DNA from: CAZGXI01 sp964529715
GTDB lineage: Bacteria > Chloroflexota > Anaerolineae > Aggregatilineales > Ch27
Direction of reading: 5' to 3'
NCBI GenBank assembly: GCA_964529715.1
Contig: CAZGXI010000001.1
Location: forward strand, 62,001-126,000
Length of the DNA stretch: 64,000 nucleotides
A program made the position numbers and the translations under genes. The notes beneath the pieces are model-generated. The model saw only the letters and a list, made by a program, of their open reading frames with translations, made no database searches and was not told the origin of the DNA. Positions 51,768-60,955 of this stretch are shown here, one piece after another. Each line of letters starts with the position of its first letter. Position 1 is the first letter of the stretch.

Positions 51768-53069
51768 ATGTCCGAACTCAGTACTTCTGTCGCCGAGCCT
51801 GCACAAGCAGTGAACGGAGGGGGAAAACCGCTTAGCCTGTTTGCGATAGCCCAGGCCCAGCTCGATCAGGCCGCTGAAGTCTTGCAGTTGGACCCGGCGC
51901 TCCATGCCATATTGCGTGAGCCGATGCGTGAACTGCACGTCACCCTGCCGATCAAGATGGACGATGGGACGGTGAAAGTCTTCAAAGGGTTTCGGGTGCA
52001 GTACAACGACGCGCGCGGCGCGACGAAAGGTGGTCTTCGTTTTCATGCTGCCGAGACCATCGACACCGTACGCGCCCTAGCTGCATGGATGACGTGGAAA
52101 TGCGCCGTCGTGGATATTCCGCTCGGCGGCGGCAAGGGAGGGATCGCCTGCAACGCGAAGGAGATGTCTCAGGGCGAACTGGAGCGCCTGAGCCGGGCCT
52201 ACGTGCGGCAGGTGGGACGCATCCTGGGATCGGAGATCGATGTTCCTGCCCCGGATATGTACACCAATCCCCAGATCATGGCCTGGATGTTCGACGAATA
52301 TTCGGCCCTGCGCGGACACAACGAGTTCGGCGTGATCACCGGCAAGCCACTGCCCCTGGGCGGCTCGCAGGGCCGCGAAGACGCCACTGCGCGCGGCGGG
52401 ATGTACTGCATCCGCGAGGCCGCCCGTCTCCTGGGCGTCGATACGCGCGGCGCGTCGATGGCGATCCAGGGCTTCGGCAATGCGGGGCAGTTCGCCGCCA
52501 CCCTGGGCCGGGAACTGCTCGGCGCGGATATTGTCGCCGTCTCCGATTCGCGCGGCGGCATCTATAAGTCCGATGGCCTGAACCCGCATAAGGTGATCGA
52601 ACACAAGCGCCGCACCGGCTCGGTGGTGGGTTTCCCTGGCGCGGAGCCGATCACCAACGAGGCCCTGCTCGAACTGGACGTGGACATCCTCGTTCCTGCG
52701 GCGATGGAGAACATGATCACCGCCCGGAATGCGGGGCGCGTCAAGGCCAGGATCAGCGCGGAACTGGCAAATGGTCCGACCACGCCGGAGGCGGACGAAA
52801 TCTTGCACCGCAACGGCGTGTACGTGATCCCCGATTTTCTGTGCAACGCCGGGGGAGTGACCGTTTCCTACTTCGAGATGGTGCAGAACGCCTACGGATA
52901 CTATTGGGATGCGGAGACCGTTCACGCGCGGCTCGACGCCAAGATGACGAAGGCTTTCTGCGAGGTTCACGAGAAGGCGCAACTCCTGAAGGTGCACAAC
53001 CGCCTGGCGGCGTACTGCGTTGCCGTCGAGCGCGTGGCGGAGGCGATGCGCCTGCGCGGCTGGGTATAG
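51768..53069 (+). CDS. second Glu/Leu/Phe/Val dehydrogenase (Gdh paralogue)
   Basis: 433 residues. K123 in GGGKGG is the catalytic lysine, VPAPDMYT carries the Asp, AIQGFGNAGQ is the dinucleotide motif and GGVTVSYFEMVQ the substrate site. It is clearly homologous to the first gene but well diverged along its length, so the duplication is old. The two may form hetero-oligomers, or one may act in the catabolic direction or regulate the other. TGGAGG precedes the ATG at 51768. Confidence 0.93.
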   Translation: MSELSTSVAEPAQAVNGGGKPLSLFAIAQAQLDQAAEVLQLDPALHAILREPMRELHVTLPIKMDDGTVKVFKGFRVQYNDARGATKGGLRFHAAETIDTVRALAAWMTWKCAVVDIPLGGGKGGIACNAKEMSQGELERLSRAYVRQVGRILGSEIDVPAPDMYTNPQIMAWMFDEYSALRGHNEFGVITGKPLPLGGSQGREDATARGGMYCIREAARLLGVDTRGASMAIQGFGNAGQFAATLGRELLGADIVAVSDSRGGIYKSDGLNPHKVIEHKRRTGSVVGFPGAEPITNEALLELDVDILVPAAMENMITARNAGRVKARISAELANGPTTPEADEILHRNGVYVIPDFLCNAGGVTVSYFEMVQNAYGYYWDAETVHARLDAKMTKAFCEVHEKAQLLKVHNRLAAYCVAVERVAEAMRLRGWV

Positions 53070-53110
53070 AAGCGCGCGACGTCTTTTGGATTAGGTGAAT
53101 TTGGCGCAGG

Positions 53111-53130
53111 CAACAACACGCGCGTTGTTG
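53111..53130. repeat. short palindrome
   Basis: CAACAAC and GTTGTTG around six bases, just before the terminator of the second gdh gene. No role is evident. Confidence 0.3.
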
Positions 53131-53144
53131 AAATCATCGTTGAT

Positions 53145-53186
53145 AGGGACACGACCTCCTTCATTGAGAACGCCGTGTCCCTTTTT
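53145..53186 (+). terminator. REP-like inverted repeat acting as terminator
   Basis: AGGGACACG and CGTGTCCCT (9-base stem, 20-base loop) followed by TTTTT. The arms match the palindrome at 18895-18924. Confidence 0.6.
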
Positions 53187-53214
53187 GATTTGCAGGTTGG
53201 CCCGACGGTCGCGC

Positions 53215-54729
53215 CTATGGCGTCGGCTGGTCAACCCGCCCGCCGTGCTCGGCGCACGCTTCATTTTCCCAGGCGGCCTGAGCCTCGGCTCCATAGGTGG
53301 CGGTGAACAACGCCATCGTCTGCGAGTCGGGCTGCAAATATGCATACAGACGCGGCTGCTCGCCGTCGTTGCAATCCACGCCCCAGATTGCCCCGGTCAC
53401 GAAGGGCAAATTTCCTGACAGGTCCAGGTCAGGCGGCAGGTTGTTGTACCGTTCGGCGCGGAACACGCCTGTCGCTGGCGGCAGATAGTATTCCCACACG
53501 ATCTCGCCCGCCGGGTTGACCTCAAAGATGCGCCCCTTGATCCCCTCGGTGATCAACGTGTTGCCGTTGGGCTGGCGCTGCGCACCGGAGATCAACGGCG
53601 AGTAGAAGGATTCGGGCGGGTTGCCGATATACTGCCAGGCGTAGCTGTCCGGTCCGGTCGGTACGCCGGGGAGCATGACGTAAGCCCCGCTTTCGTCGAT
53701 GGGCGGGACGATCTCGACAACCGAGGAATAAGGCCGCTCCGGGCCGCCATTGTTAAAGATGAGCAGATGGCCTGCGCCGGGATACCCCTGCGGAATCCAC
53801 TGCGGGTTATGCTGATAATAGAGATGGCGGTTTTCCTCGCCGCCAGCCTGGTAGGCAGCCGGATTACCCCAGCGGTACAGCAGATCGCCGGCAGGGCCGC
53901 GCGCCTCTTCGGTCGTGGTGTTGTGATCAATGATCCAGATTTCACTGAAGGTGCGCGGGCTGAGCACAATCTGGTCCAGGTCGGCATTGTAAGCGACAGC
54001 GTTGATGTGCAGCCAGTCGATGGACCGGTCGATGGTGTAATTGATGTCGATGCGCTCCGGATGCTCGGCCACAGCGCCGTAATTGCTCAGGTTGGGATCG
54101 TAGTCCTGGACCAAGTGATCCCAGACGCGCCACTCCCACACGACTCGACCGGTCATCGGGTCGAACTCGATGATCTTTTCGCTCCACAGGGCGTTCTCCT
54201 GCGGCATGAGTTCAGGTGAACGTCCGGCAGCCAGGACCTCGTCGCCGGTGAACATCTCGAAGGCCACCAGCAACACGTGGCCGTTGGGCATGGGTTCGAT
54301 GTCGTGATGGCCCACGATCCGGCGGTCGCCGTAATTAAAGCCCCAGACCAGCCGCCCGTCCCAGGTGACTTCTTCGACCCGCCCATTGACGAATCCCCAC
54401 TGGCCGCCTGGCCCATAGGCGTTGTTGTCCAACGACACCGTGCGCAGCAGGTGACCGTTATCCAGCAGATAGACGGCCTGTCCCAGGTAGTGCTGTCCTT
54501 CCCAGATGTTGACCACGCGCCCGTCGTTGGAGAGCAGCATCACATCGCGTGACTGAATGATCGATAGCAGGATGTAACCGGGAGACACCTGGTCGCTTGT
54601 GATGGTCAGGCCCACCGGACGGTTGGGATCGGGGCGCCCGAAGGGGTTGCCCCCTCCCTGCGCCGCGACCGATCCGACGCTTACCACCACAAGCGCCAGA
54701 CAGAGCAGTCCTCTGAAAAACCATTTCAT
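53215..54729 (-). CDS. aryl-sulfate sulfotransferase (ASST) family secreted protein
   Basis: 504 residues with a signal peptide (residues 5-24). The propeller-like body has VGHHDIEPMPNGHVLL, IDWLHINAVAYNADLDQIVLS and HNPQWIPQGYPGAGHLLIFNNG, the histidine-bearing loops of the arylsulfotransferase fold, and ends with repeated blades. Such enzymes move sulfate between phenolic donors and acceptors in the periplasm or outside. AAGGAG precedes the ATG. No sulfate-uptake or Dsb-like gene is near. Confidence 0.87.
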   Translation of the reverse strand: MKWFFRGLLCLALVVVSVGSVAAQGGGNPFGRPDPNRPVGLTITSDQVSPGYILLSIIQSRDVMLLSNDGRVVNIWEGQHYLGQAVYLLDNGHLLRTVSLDNNAYGPGGQWGFVNGRVEEVTWDGRLVWGFNYGDRRIVGHHDIEPMPNGHVLLVAFEMFTGDEVLAAGRSPELMPQENALWSEKIIEFDPMTGRVVWEWRVWDHLVQDYDPNLSNYGAVAEHPERIDINYTIDRSIDWLHINAVAYNADLDQIVLSPRTFSEIWIIDHNTTTEEARGPAGDLLYRWGNPAAYQAGGEENRHLYYQHNPQWIPQGYPGAGHLLIFNNGGPERPYSSVVEIVPPIDESGAYVMLPGVPTGPDSYAWQYIGNPPESFYSPLISGAQRQPNGNTLITEGIKGRIFEVNPAGEIVWEYYLPPATGVFRAERYNNLPPDLDLSGNLPFVTGAIWGVDCNDGEQPRLYAYLQPDSQTMALFTATYGAEAQAAWENEACAEHGGRVDQPTP

Positions 54730-54774
54730 GTGCGTCTCCTTGAAGCAAAAATGCAGCCGTTCGATAGGTATACG

Positions 54775-57111
54775 CTACTCGTAGCGCCGAAGATAGCCCA
54801 ACGCCTCGTCGTGATCGGCGTCCATGACGATCTCAAGCTGCTTTCCCTCACTGATCGCAGGCACGTCGATCACCTTCACGAGATCGGCCATTTCTGCATC
54901 TTGGGGCAGCAGGTCCGGCAGACAATTGGTTTCATGATCAAAAAAGTCCCGGTTAAAGAACGCCCCATTTTCCGCTGGGAACAGCGCCAGGGGATAAATT
55001 TGCGACTCGACCAGGTCTTGAAAGAAGTGCGTGCCATAGGCCATTTCGGGGCCGCTTCCTGTGCTCCCGATTGCCATCTCGATCAGGGCGCGGCTGTTGT
55101 AGATGTCGGCATAGGAGACTTTGACGCCGAGCTGAACGTCAGAAGTTCCCCAGCGCCCTGGTCCGATCAGCACAAATGCCTCGTCTTTCAGTCGTTCATT
55201 AAGCCGTCCGATCACACGCCCGACCTCCAGCCGCCGATGCAGTTCCGGCTCTTGGTAGTAGGTATCAGGATTCACATAGACAATGTAGCGGACGCGCTCC
55301 ACCACGCCCTGGGGAATCTGGCGGTTGGCGAAAAAGAGCCGGTCGGCCTGGGGAGTATCTTTGGGGATACGGCGCGGGCGTTCGGTCTCGTGCTGGCTCA
55401 GCGGGCGACATTGCAACAGCGACAGACGATACGCCGTCTTGGGCCAGGTGCGTGTCACCTCGACCGTGTATTCGATGTCTACCGGGCGGGCGTAACGTTT
55501 TTCCAGAAATGCCAGCAGGTTGCGCATCATCGTGGTGAAGGTCTGGTCGTTGGCGAGCGTGTCGAAGGTAAAAACCAGCGAGCCGGGATCAACGCTGGTA
55601 GGCCGCCGAATGAACGGCTGAAGATACTGGCCGTTGTCTTGAGAGGCGATCAGGCGCAAGGCAGGAAAATCCGCGTCGATCACCTCGGTAATTGGCAGCG
55701 TTTTGAAGGTGTTCTCCTCCATATCCAGCACGTCGATGAGGCGCTGCGAATACTGGCGGAATTGCTCAATGCGCGTCTCTGGGCGCAGGTGGGGATGAGA
55801 AAGGGCGATCATGCGTGGATAGTCCCGGTCGCCCCGGTCTACCGCGCGCGTTCCCATACCACACACCAACCGCAGCAAGCCGTCTTCCCGGCGGATTTTG
55901 TGGCTCCAACGAAACGGATTACGACTGAAGCCCACGCCGGACAACATCGGGAAGAAGTAACGACCAAAACGCTGACCCTCGACCTTCTGGATCAGGATCG
56001 CCATGCGTTCGTCGAAGTCCACCAGCCCTTTTTGCTGGCGGTAGATCAGCGCATCCGGGCTGACGGTGCTGGCGTAGATACGCAGGATGGCGTCTTTGGC
56101 GGCGGCTAGGTTTTCTTCCGGCGTGCCCTGGTTGGGCAGGAAGTAGCTGTCGTACTTACCGGCGAACGAGGTGGCAAAGCTGTCTTCCAGCAGGCTGGAA
56201 GAGCGAAAGATCAGCGGCGCATTGCCGACCTCGGCCAGCAGAGCGCGTAATTGATCGACGATGTAGCCGGGCAGTTGCGCGCGGCGGTAATTCTCAAAGA
56301 CAATCGGGTATTCAGCGATGATCTCCTCACGCGACTTGTACTTCTGGTTCATGTAGTGGTACTGGTCGTTGATCTCGTGAACCTCATAGAACACATCCGA
56401 CCCGATATAATAGGAATCAGGGATGGTGATCAACGCCGGGTTCAGACCGGCGGTCTGCCCGGCCTGTTGGAGTAGCTTCCAGGCCAGCAGCATTCCGGCT
56501 GCCTTGCCACCGATTTTGCCCCGGCCCAACCGCCGGTCACGGATAGCCTTGAGATCGGCAATGGTAAAGGTTTCCTTCGCCAGCCCGACGAAATTCAGGT
56601 GGTCGCTGATCATGGCCTTGATCAGGACAACGATGATCTCGCGCAGATGGTGCCTGACTTTAGACTGCTCGGCAGGTGGCATGGCCTCAAAGCGTTCCCC
56701 TTCGGAGAACAACACATCCCAGGGAGCGATCTCCGGGTTAAACGATAGACGGGTCTCCCGCTCGCGCTGGGGAACGCGCTTTTCCAACACCTCGCGCAGA
56801 ATCCGCTCAAACAGCCCATAGGGCAGGTTGTAAGCGAAGTAAAAGTCGGTCAGGTGGGCGCGGATATAACGCACGCGCTTGTTCCAATCGGCGGTGGGTT
56901 CTTCCACCAGTGGATCAAGCAACCCCTCGCGCTTCTGAGATTCAATCGCTTTCTGGTACACTTCTTTCTCGAAATCGTCCGCGCTGATGATGCCACGCGA
57001 AAACAGTTCCTCGCGCATCCGTTCGCGGATGGTGTGGCTCAGCACGGGATACAACGAGATTTCCAGATAGAGTTTGAGCACTTTGGGGATAAATTTGTCG
57101 CTGACTTCCAT
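54775..57111 (-). CDS. PEP/pyruvate-binding domain protein (PPDK N-terminal-like), without phosphohistidine domain
   Basis: 778 residues. GRGKIGGKAAGMLLAWKLL and PLIFRSSSLLEDSFATSFAGKYDSYF are the ATP-binding signature of PEP synthase and pyruvate phosphate dikinase N-terminal domains; RPTSVDPGSLVFTFDT and LLQCRPLS follow. No TxGGxxSHxAI phosphohistidine motif or PEP-binding C-terminal domain is present, so the usual dikinase reaction cannot be complete. The AGGA lies close to the ATG at 57111. Relatives in other bacteria are stand-alone phosphotransferases of unknown acceptor. Confidence 0.83.
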   Translation of the reverse strand: MEVSDKFIPKVLKLYLEISLYPVLSHTIRERMREELFSRGIISADDFEKEVYQKAIESQKREGLLDPLVEEPTADWNKRVRYIRAHLTDFYFAYNLPYGLFERILREVLEKRVPQRERETRLSFNPEIAPWDVLFSEGERFEAMPPAEQSKVRHHLREIIVVLIKAMISDHLNFVGLAKETFTIADLKAIRDRRLGRGKIGGKAAGMLLAWKLLQQAGQTAGLNPALITIPDSYYIGSDVFYEVHEINDQYHYMNQKYKSREEIIAEYPIVFENYRRAQLPGYIVDQLRALLAEVGNAPLIFRSSSLLEDSFATSFAGKYDSYFLPNQGTPEENLAAAKDAILRIYASTVSPDALIYRQQKGLVDFDERMAILIQKVEGQRFGRYFFPMLSGVGFSRNPFRWSHKIRREDGLLRLVCGMGTRAVDRGDRDYPRMIALSHPHLRPETRIEQFRQYSQRLIDVLDMEENTFKTLPITEVIDADFPALRLIASQDNGQYLQPFIRRPTSVDPGSLVFTFDTLANDQTFTTMMRNLLAFLEKRYARPVDIEYTVEVTRTWPKTAYRLSLLQCRPLSQHETERPRRIPKDTPQADRLFFANRQIPQGVVERVRYIVYVNPDTYYQEPELHRRLEVGRVIGRLNERLKDEAFVLIGPGRWGTSDVQLGVKVSYADIYNSRALIEMAIGSTGSGPEMAYGTHFFQDLVESQIYPLALFPAENGAFFNRDFFDHETNCLPDLLPQDAEMADLVKVIDVPAISEGKQLEIVMDADHDEALGYLRRYE

Positions 57112-57269
57112 TCCTGCCGCCCGCCTGCTCAGAATCCACCAAGATGTTGATTTTTGATTATTGCGTATCCCGGCGAGCGAGGCAATGGCAGCAGGTCAGC
57201 CCTGCGCGGTTAAGGATTGACCTTAGGTTTTTGCTAACAGCTAAACGCTTCTTTGACGAAAGGCGAACG

Positions 57270-57893
57270 GTGGACGTACAACCCGATCTGCGTGGGCGTG
57301 TAGCGTTGGTAACGGGCGCGGGGGAAGGCGCAGCGCGGGCAACAGCCCTGGCATTGGCGCGTACCGGTGCGGCAGTCGTGGTCAGTGACGTGAACCCAAA
57401 CCACGTGGACGCGGCAGCGGCGGAGATTGCGGCAATAGGCGGACGTGCTTTCCCCTGGGAGGCCGATGTGGGCAACAAGTTCCAGGTCGGCACACTGATC
57501 GAGCGCGCGCGGGACGAGTTCGGCGGGCTACACATCGTCGTTTGCGGGATGCAGGTGAACAAAAGCGCGCCATTCCTGACCCTGGACGAATACGATTGGC
57601 GGCGCGTGCTGGAGGTCAACCTGACCGGCGCGTTTTTCGTCAGCCAGATGGCGGCGCGAGTGATGGCCGACGAAGGGGGCGGCGTGATTGTCCACCTGAT
57701 CGGCGGCCTGGAGACGCCAGGCGGCGTGGAACAGGCTGCTTACACGGTCAGTCAAGCGGGATTGGCGGCGCTTTCGGCGGCGATGGCGCGGGAACTGTCT
57801 CCCCAAGGGGTAAGGGTCTATGCCATCGCCGTGAACCGGGACACGGCAGCAGCGGCAACAGAGGTGTTGCGGGCGGTTGAATCCTGGCGCTAA
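57270..57893 (+). CDS. degenerate short-chain dehydrogenase/reductase
   Basis: About 207 residues from a GTG start with AAAGG upstream. The Rossmann start is VTGAGEGAARATA and D follows strand 2 (SDVNPNHVD), as in NAD-type SDRs. The active-site motif is YTVSQAG instead of YxxxK, the catalytic Ser strand is VHLIGGLE, and the usual PG after the last strand is AVNRDT. Three classical SDR positions are altered and the C-terminus is short, so it may bind nucleotide without catalysis. Located after the PEP-binding gene on the opposite strand. Confidence 0.75.
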   Translation: MDVQPDLRGRVALVTGAGEGAARATALALARTGAAVVVSDVNPNHVDAAAAEIAAIGGRAFPWEADVGNKFQVGTLIERARDEFGGLHIVVCGMQVNKSAPFLTLDEYDWRRVLEVNLTGAFFVSQMAARVMADEGGGVIVHLIGGLETPGGVEQAAYTVSQAGLAALSAAMARELSPQGVRVYAIAVNRDTAAAATEVLRAVESWR

Positions 57894-57944
57894 CGACAGT
57901 AGAATTACGACGTGTAGGGGTGGGTACAAGAAACCGGATGTAGC

Positions 57945-58931
57945 ATGGACAAGGTAATTGTTCGGACGGATGATCGGGCGCGGCTGCTGTCGGCCATGCT
58001 GGCCGTGACAACCTGGCCGGAAGGGGAACAGGCGCGCAAGCCGCACGGGACTCACGCCCATGCGCGCGCTACACGGCGTTATCTTTCGGCAAACAACAAA
58101 CACCCGGCAGTACTGGTGCTACAGGCACTGCTCGACAAGGGTGCGGCGCTGGATTCGATTTACGCTTACGTGCTGCAATTGAACTGGCCCGGACTTTCGG
58201 GCAGCGAGCCGCCGCCCTGGGCGCCGCCCACCTGGGCGCGTCATCTGCTGAACTTCTACCAGACGACCCGGCTGGAAGCCTGGTGGGAAGACGAGGCCGA
58301 AGTCTGGGAAGACGCGCTGACGGAAACCGAGAAGATGTTTCGCTCGGCAGACCTCAAGGCTTTTCTGTACCCTTTTGTCGGCGACATCCCCGAAACGTTG
58401 ATCTTTATGCCCAATGTTTGCTACCCTTCCGACCAGGAGATCGGGGTGCACGTGGGAAACGAGCTGTGGTGCATCGCGCCGCCGCGCATTGCCTGGGGCG
58501 ATAACCCGCCCTGGCCGTTCGACGAGGACCCGGCCCACCTCTTCCGCGCGGCCCTGTCGCAGTTTGGCCGCTTGGCGATGATCAAGTACCTGAACCAGCA
58601 CGCGCAAGAAGTTCAGGCCATCGCCCAGAAGCCGCTGCCGGTCGATGGGCCATTCGCCCAGGCGCATCCCCGTTGGGAAGAGCAATTCCTGACCCTGTAC
58701 GTCACCGGCCTGGTGGCGCTATACCTGGACAGTGCCGTCAGCAAGCAGGAAGCCGACGCCTACATCTTGATGGAAAAGAAAGCGTCGGGCGTCAAGGTGC
58801 TGCCGGGCGTGGTCAGCGTGCTGCGCCGCTATCTGAGCGGCCATGAATCCGGGCAATACAGCGGTTTCATCGATTACCTGCCCCATTTCGGCAATCACCT
58901 GCGCGTCGCCAAGACGATCACCGCGCTTTAG
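57945..58931 (+). CDS. hypothetical protein of 328 residues
   Basis: Soluble and acidic, with a His-rich start (KPHGTHAHARATRRYL), many Trp residues (AWWEDEAEVWED, PPWAPPTWAR) and no signal peptide or membrane helix. No HExxH, Walker or other motif is recognised. It ends 7 bases before the FGase-like gene, suggesting a common transcript. Confidence 0.75.
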   Translation: MDKVIVRTDDRARLLSAMLAVTTWPEGEQARKPHGTHAHARATRRYLSANNKHPAVLVLQALLDKGAALDSIYAYVLQLNWPGLSGSEPPPWAPPTWARHLLNFYQTTRLEAWWEDEAEVWEDALTETEKMFRSADLKAFLYPFVGDIPETLIFMPNVCYPSDQEIGVHVGNELWCIAPPRIAWGDNPPWPFDEDPAHLFRAALSQFGRLAMIKYLNQHAQEVQAIAQKPLPVDGPFAQAHPRWEEQFLTLYVTGLVALYLDSAVSKQEADAYILMEKKASGVKVLPGVVSVLRRYLSGHESGQYSGFIDYLPHFGNHLRVAKTITAL

Positions 58932-58938
58932 GGCCGCC

Positions 58939-59670
58939 ATGGACGCTGCACTGCAGGCGCTGGTCGCGCTGGAGCAGGAACAGGTGCACTACGACATGCC
59001 TGCGCCGCCAGGCAGTTCCGGCCTGGCTGTGCTGCCGGGCCGACGGGCCGTCTTGATCTCCGCGCCGCACGCCGTCCGCCACTGGCGACGCGGTTCCTGG
59101 AAGCGTGAAGACGAGTACACAGCGGCCATCGCCTGCTGGCTGCACCGGCAGCTCGGTGCCTGCGCGCTTTATCCGACCCACCGCATTGATCCTGACCCCC
59201 ACGCCGACGGCGACCGGGGTGCATACAAGCAAGCCATCCGTGACCTGATCGGCACAAGGGCGATCCGGCTGGTGGTGGACCTGCACGGCGCGCGCGGCGA
59301 CCGGGATTTTGCCGTCGCACTGGGCACGATTCGTGGCGAGTCTTGCCCGCTGTACGAAGTCACGGTTACCGCTGCGTTCGAGGCAGCGGGTTTTCTCCAG
59401 GGCTTAGATGCCGCTTCTAGCCTGGACCGGCTGGCGCTCAACCCGCCGCATTATACCGGCGGCGTCTCTGACCCGACGATCACGCGCTTCGCCTGGCGCG
59501 AACTGGGCGTCCCGGCGGTGCAAGTGGAGCTAAACGCCTGGGTGCGCATCGTGCAGCGGCTGCCTTCCGCCTCAGAAGCGCAGCGGGGCATCGCGCCGCT
59601 CTTCTGGGGCGACCCGGAACGCATCCGCCGCGTGCTGGCGGCGCTGACGCAGATCGTGGAGTCTTTTTGA
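58939..59670 (+). CDS. N-formylglutamate amidohydrolase-like protein
   Basis: 243 residues. LISAPHAVRHWR, ACWLHRQLG, VVDLHGARGD and VQVELNAWVRI recall the metal-binding His/Asp and Glu positions of N-formylglutamate amidohydrolases and related amidases. AVRHW replaces the usual GR.YI-type loop, so substrate is open. The ATG at 58939 lies 7 bases after the previous stop. Confidence 0.72.
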   Translation: MDAALQALVALEQEQVHYDMPAPPGSSGLAVLPGRRAVLISAPHAVRHWRRGSWKREDEYTAAIACWLHRQLGACALYPTHRIDPDPHADGDRGAYKQAIRDLIGTRAIRLVVDLHGARGDRDFAVALGTIRGESCPLYEVTVTAAFEAAGFLQGLDAASSLDRLALNPPHYTGGVSDPTITRFAWRELGVPAVQVELNAWVRIVQRLPSASEAQRGIAPLFWGDPERIRRVLAALTQIVESF

Positions 59671-59696
59671 GCGTTTGTTTTGTGGTGGAGCGAAGG

Positions 59697-60434
59697 ATGA
59701 ACTTTCGAGTGCTGGTGGCCCGTCTGCGCGCCCAAGAGCCTGCACCGCCCTGGAGCCTGACCAGAGCCGTGCAACTGCTGGTGAGTTATGTCTTGCTCTA
59801 TGTAATCGCTGCTCCCCTGGTCGTGACCGTGTTGGCCGGGCCGACAGCCGCGCAGACTTTTACCCCTGTAATCGCCAATCTGTCTACTCTGCTGGCAAGC
59901 GGTGCGCTACTGGCGTTGATCGTCCCGGCGCTGCGGCAGGACATGCGACGGGGATCGCTGATCCACACGCTGCGCCTGGACCACTCCGGGCCGACGCCGG
60001 TCTGGGCCATTGTGCTGATCTCGCTCGGCGCCGCCATCACCATCGATCTGATCCCCATTCTGGCGCAGGTGTTCAGCCTGCCACCCAACCTGCTCGGTCT
60101 GTGGTGGCAGGATGCCACCTTGCTGGCGCTGGTAGCGATCACAATGCTGGTCGCGCTGCCGCTGGCGGAAACGATTCTGTTGCAAGGGATGCTCTACCCG
60201 GCACTGGCGGCGCGTGTGGGCAATCTGCGTGCCATCGCCCTGACAGGCCTGGCCTTTGCCGTGCTCCAGGCGCTTCCCGATCCATCTGACCCAGTGCTGT
60301 GGATCACCGCGCTGCTCTCCGGCCTGTACCTGACGGGTGTGCGGGCCTTCGAGCAGTCCACGCGGGCGGCGCTGGCAGCGCGGCTGATGTTCGCCGTATT
60401 TCTGCTGATCAAGGCGTTGGTGCTGTTGGGATAG
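59697..60434 (+). CDS. CPBP/ABI-family membrane protein with altered active site
   Basis: 245 residues with about eight hydrophobic segments. The C-terminal ALPLAETILLQGMLYPAL and FAVLQALPDPSDP align with the EExxxR and FxxxH motifs of CPBP intramembrane proteases, but the second Glu and Arg are Thr and Gln, and the His is Gln, so proteolysis is unlikely. GGAG precedes the ATG at 59697. Probably a structural or chaperone-like paralogue. Confidence 0.7.
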   Translation: MNFRVLVARLRAQEPAPPWSLTRAVQLLVSYVLLYVIAAPLVVTVLAGPTAAQTFTPVIANLSTLLASGALLALIVPALRQDMRRGSLIHTLRLDHSGPTPVWAIVLISLGAAITIDLIPILAQVFSLPPNLLGLWWQDATLLALVAITMLVALPLAETILLQGMLYPALAARVGNLRAIALTGLAFAVLQALPDPSDPVLWITALLSGLYLTGVRAFEQSTRAALAARLMFAVFLLIKALVLLG

Positions 60435-60553
60435 GCGGCGACTTTCCTGGCGACGGCAGCGCAGCCGCCCGACGGATATGCGGAAAGCCACTTGCTGGTA
60501 CAATTGGCGCGTGAACATGACCGTTCGTGGTTGCAACGAGGAGGGAATAGCAC

Positions 60554-60955
60554 GTGAGCATCGAAGCAAAGGATAAGGCCGCGCTCGATGCGGCAATGGA
60601 ACGCTACCTGGGCGCGTTGAACGCCCTGGACGAAACACAGTTTGTGGCCTGTTTCCGTGAAAATTGTTTACTGCGCGATCCTTACGGCGTCATCCTATAC
60701 GAGGGGCACAACGGCATACACGACTATTTCCGCACCATGCGCGACACCTGGCAGGCATTTCATATCCAGCCTGGACAGGTCTACTACGGCGGCTCGGAGC
60801 GAGTCGCGTTCACCTGGGAAGTCACTGCCACCGCCCATAACGGCAAGTCGGTACACTATGATGGCATTGCCGTCATGACGTTGGAAGGTTTGCTGATTGA
60901 TGGGCTGGAAAGCTATTGGGATGCAGCGGCGATGTTCGAGCAGATCAAAGCGTAA
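60554..60955 (+). CDS. NTF2/SnoaL-like small protein
   Basis: 133 residues from a GTG with GAGGAGGG 8 bases upstream. AMERYLGALNALDETQFVACFRENCLLRDPYG and VAFTWEVTATAHNGKSVHYDGIAVM match the cone-shaped NTF2-like fold (SnoaL family). Could bind a small ligand or isomerise one. Its stop (TAA) is followed directly by the ATG of the next gene. Confidence 0.83.
   Translation: MSIEAKDKAALDAAMERYLGALNALDETQFVACFRENCLLRDPYGVILYEGHNGIHDYFRTMRDTWQAFHIQPGQVYYGGSERVAFTWEVTATAHNGKSVHYDGIAVMTLEGLLIDGLESYWDAAAMFEQIKA

Noticed and set aside
50214..52046. Long open frame (610 codons) antisense to the first gdh gene
   Set aside because: Its sequence is the His/Arg-rich complement of GDH codons, with no motif.
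54730..56109. Open frame antisense to the PEP/pyruvate-binding gene
   Set aside because: Same reason; the minus-strand gene has clear family motifs throughout.
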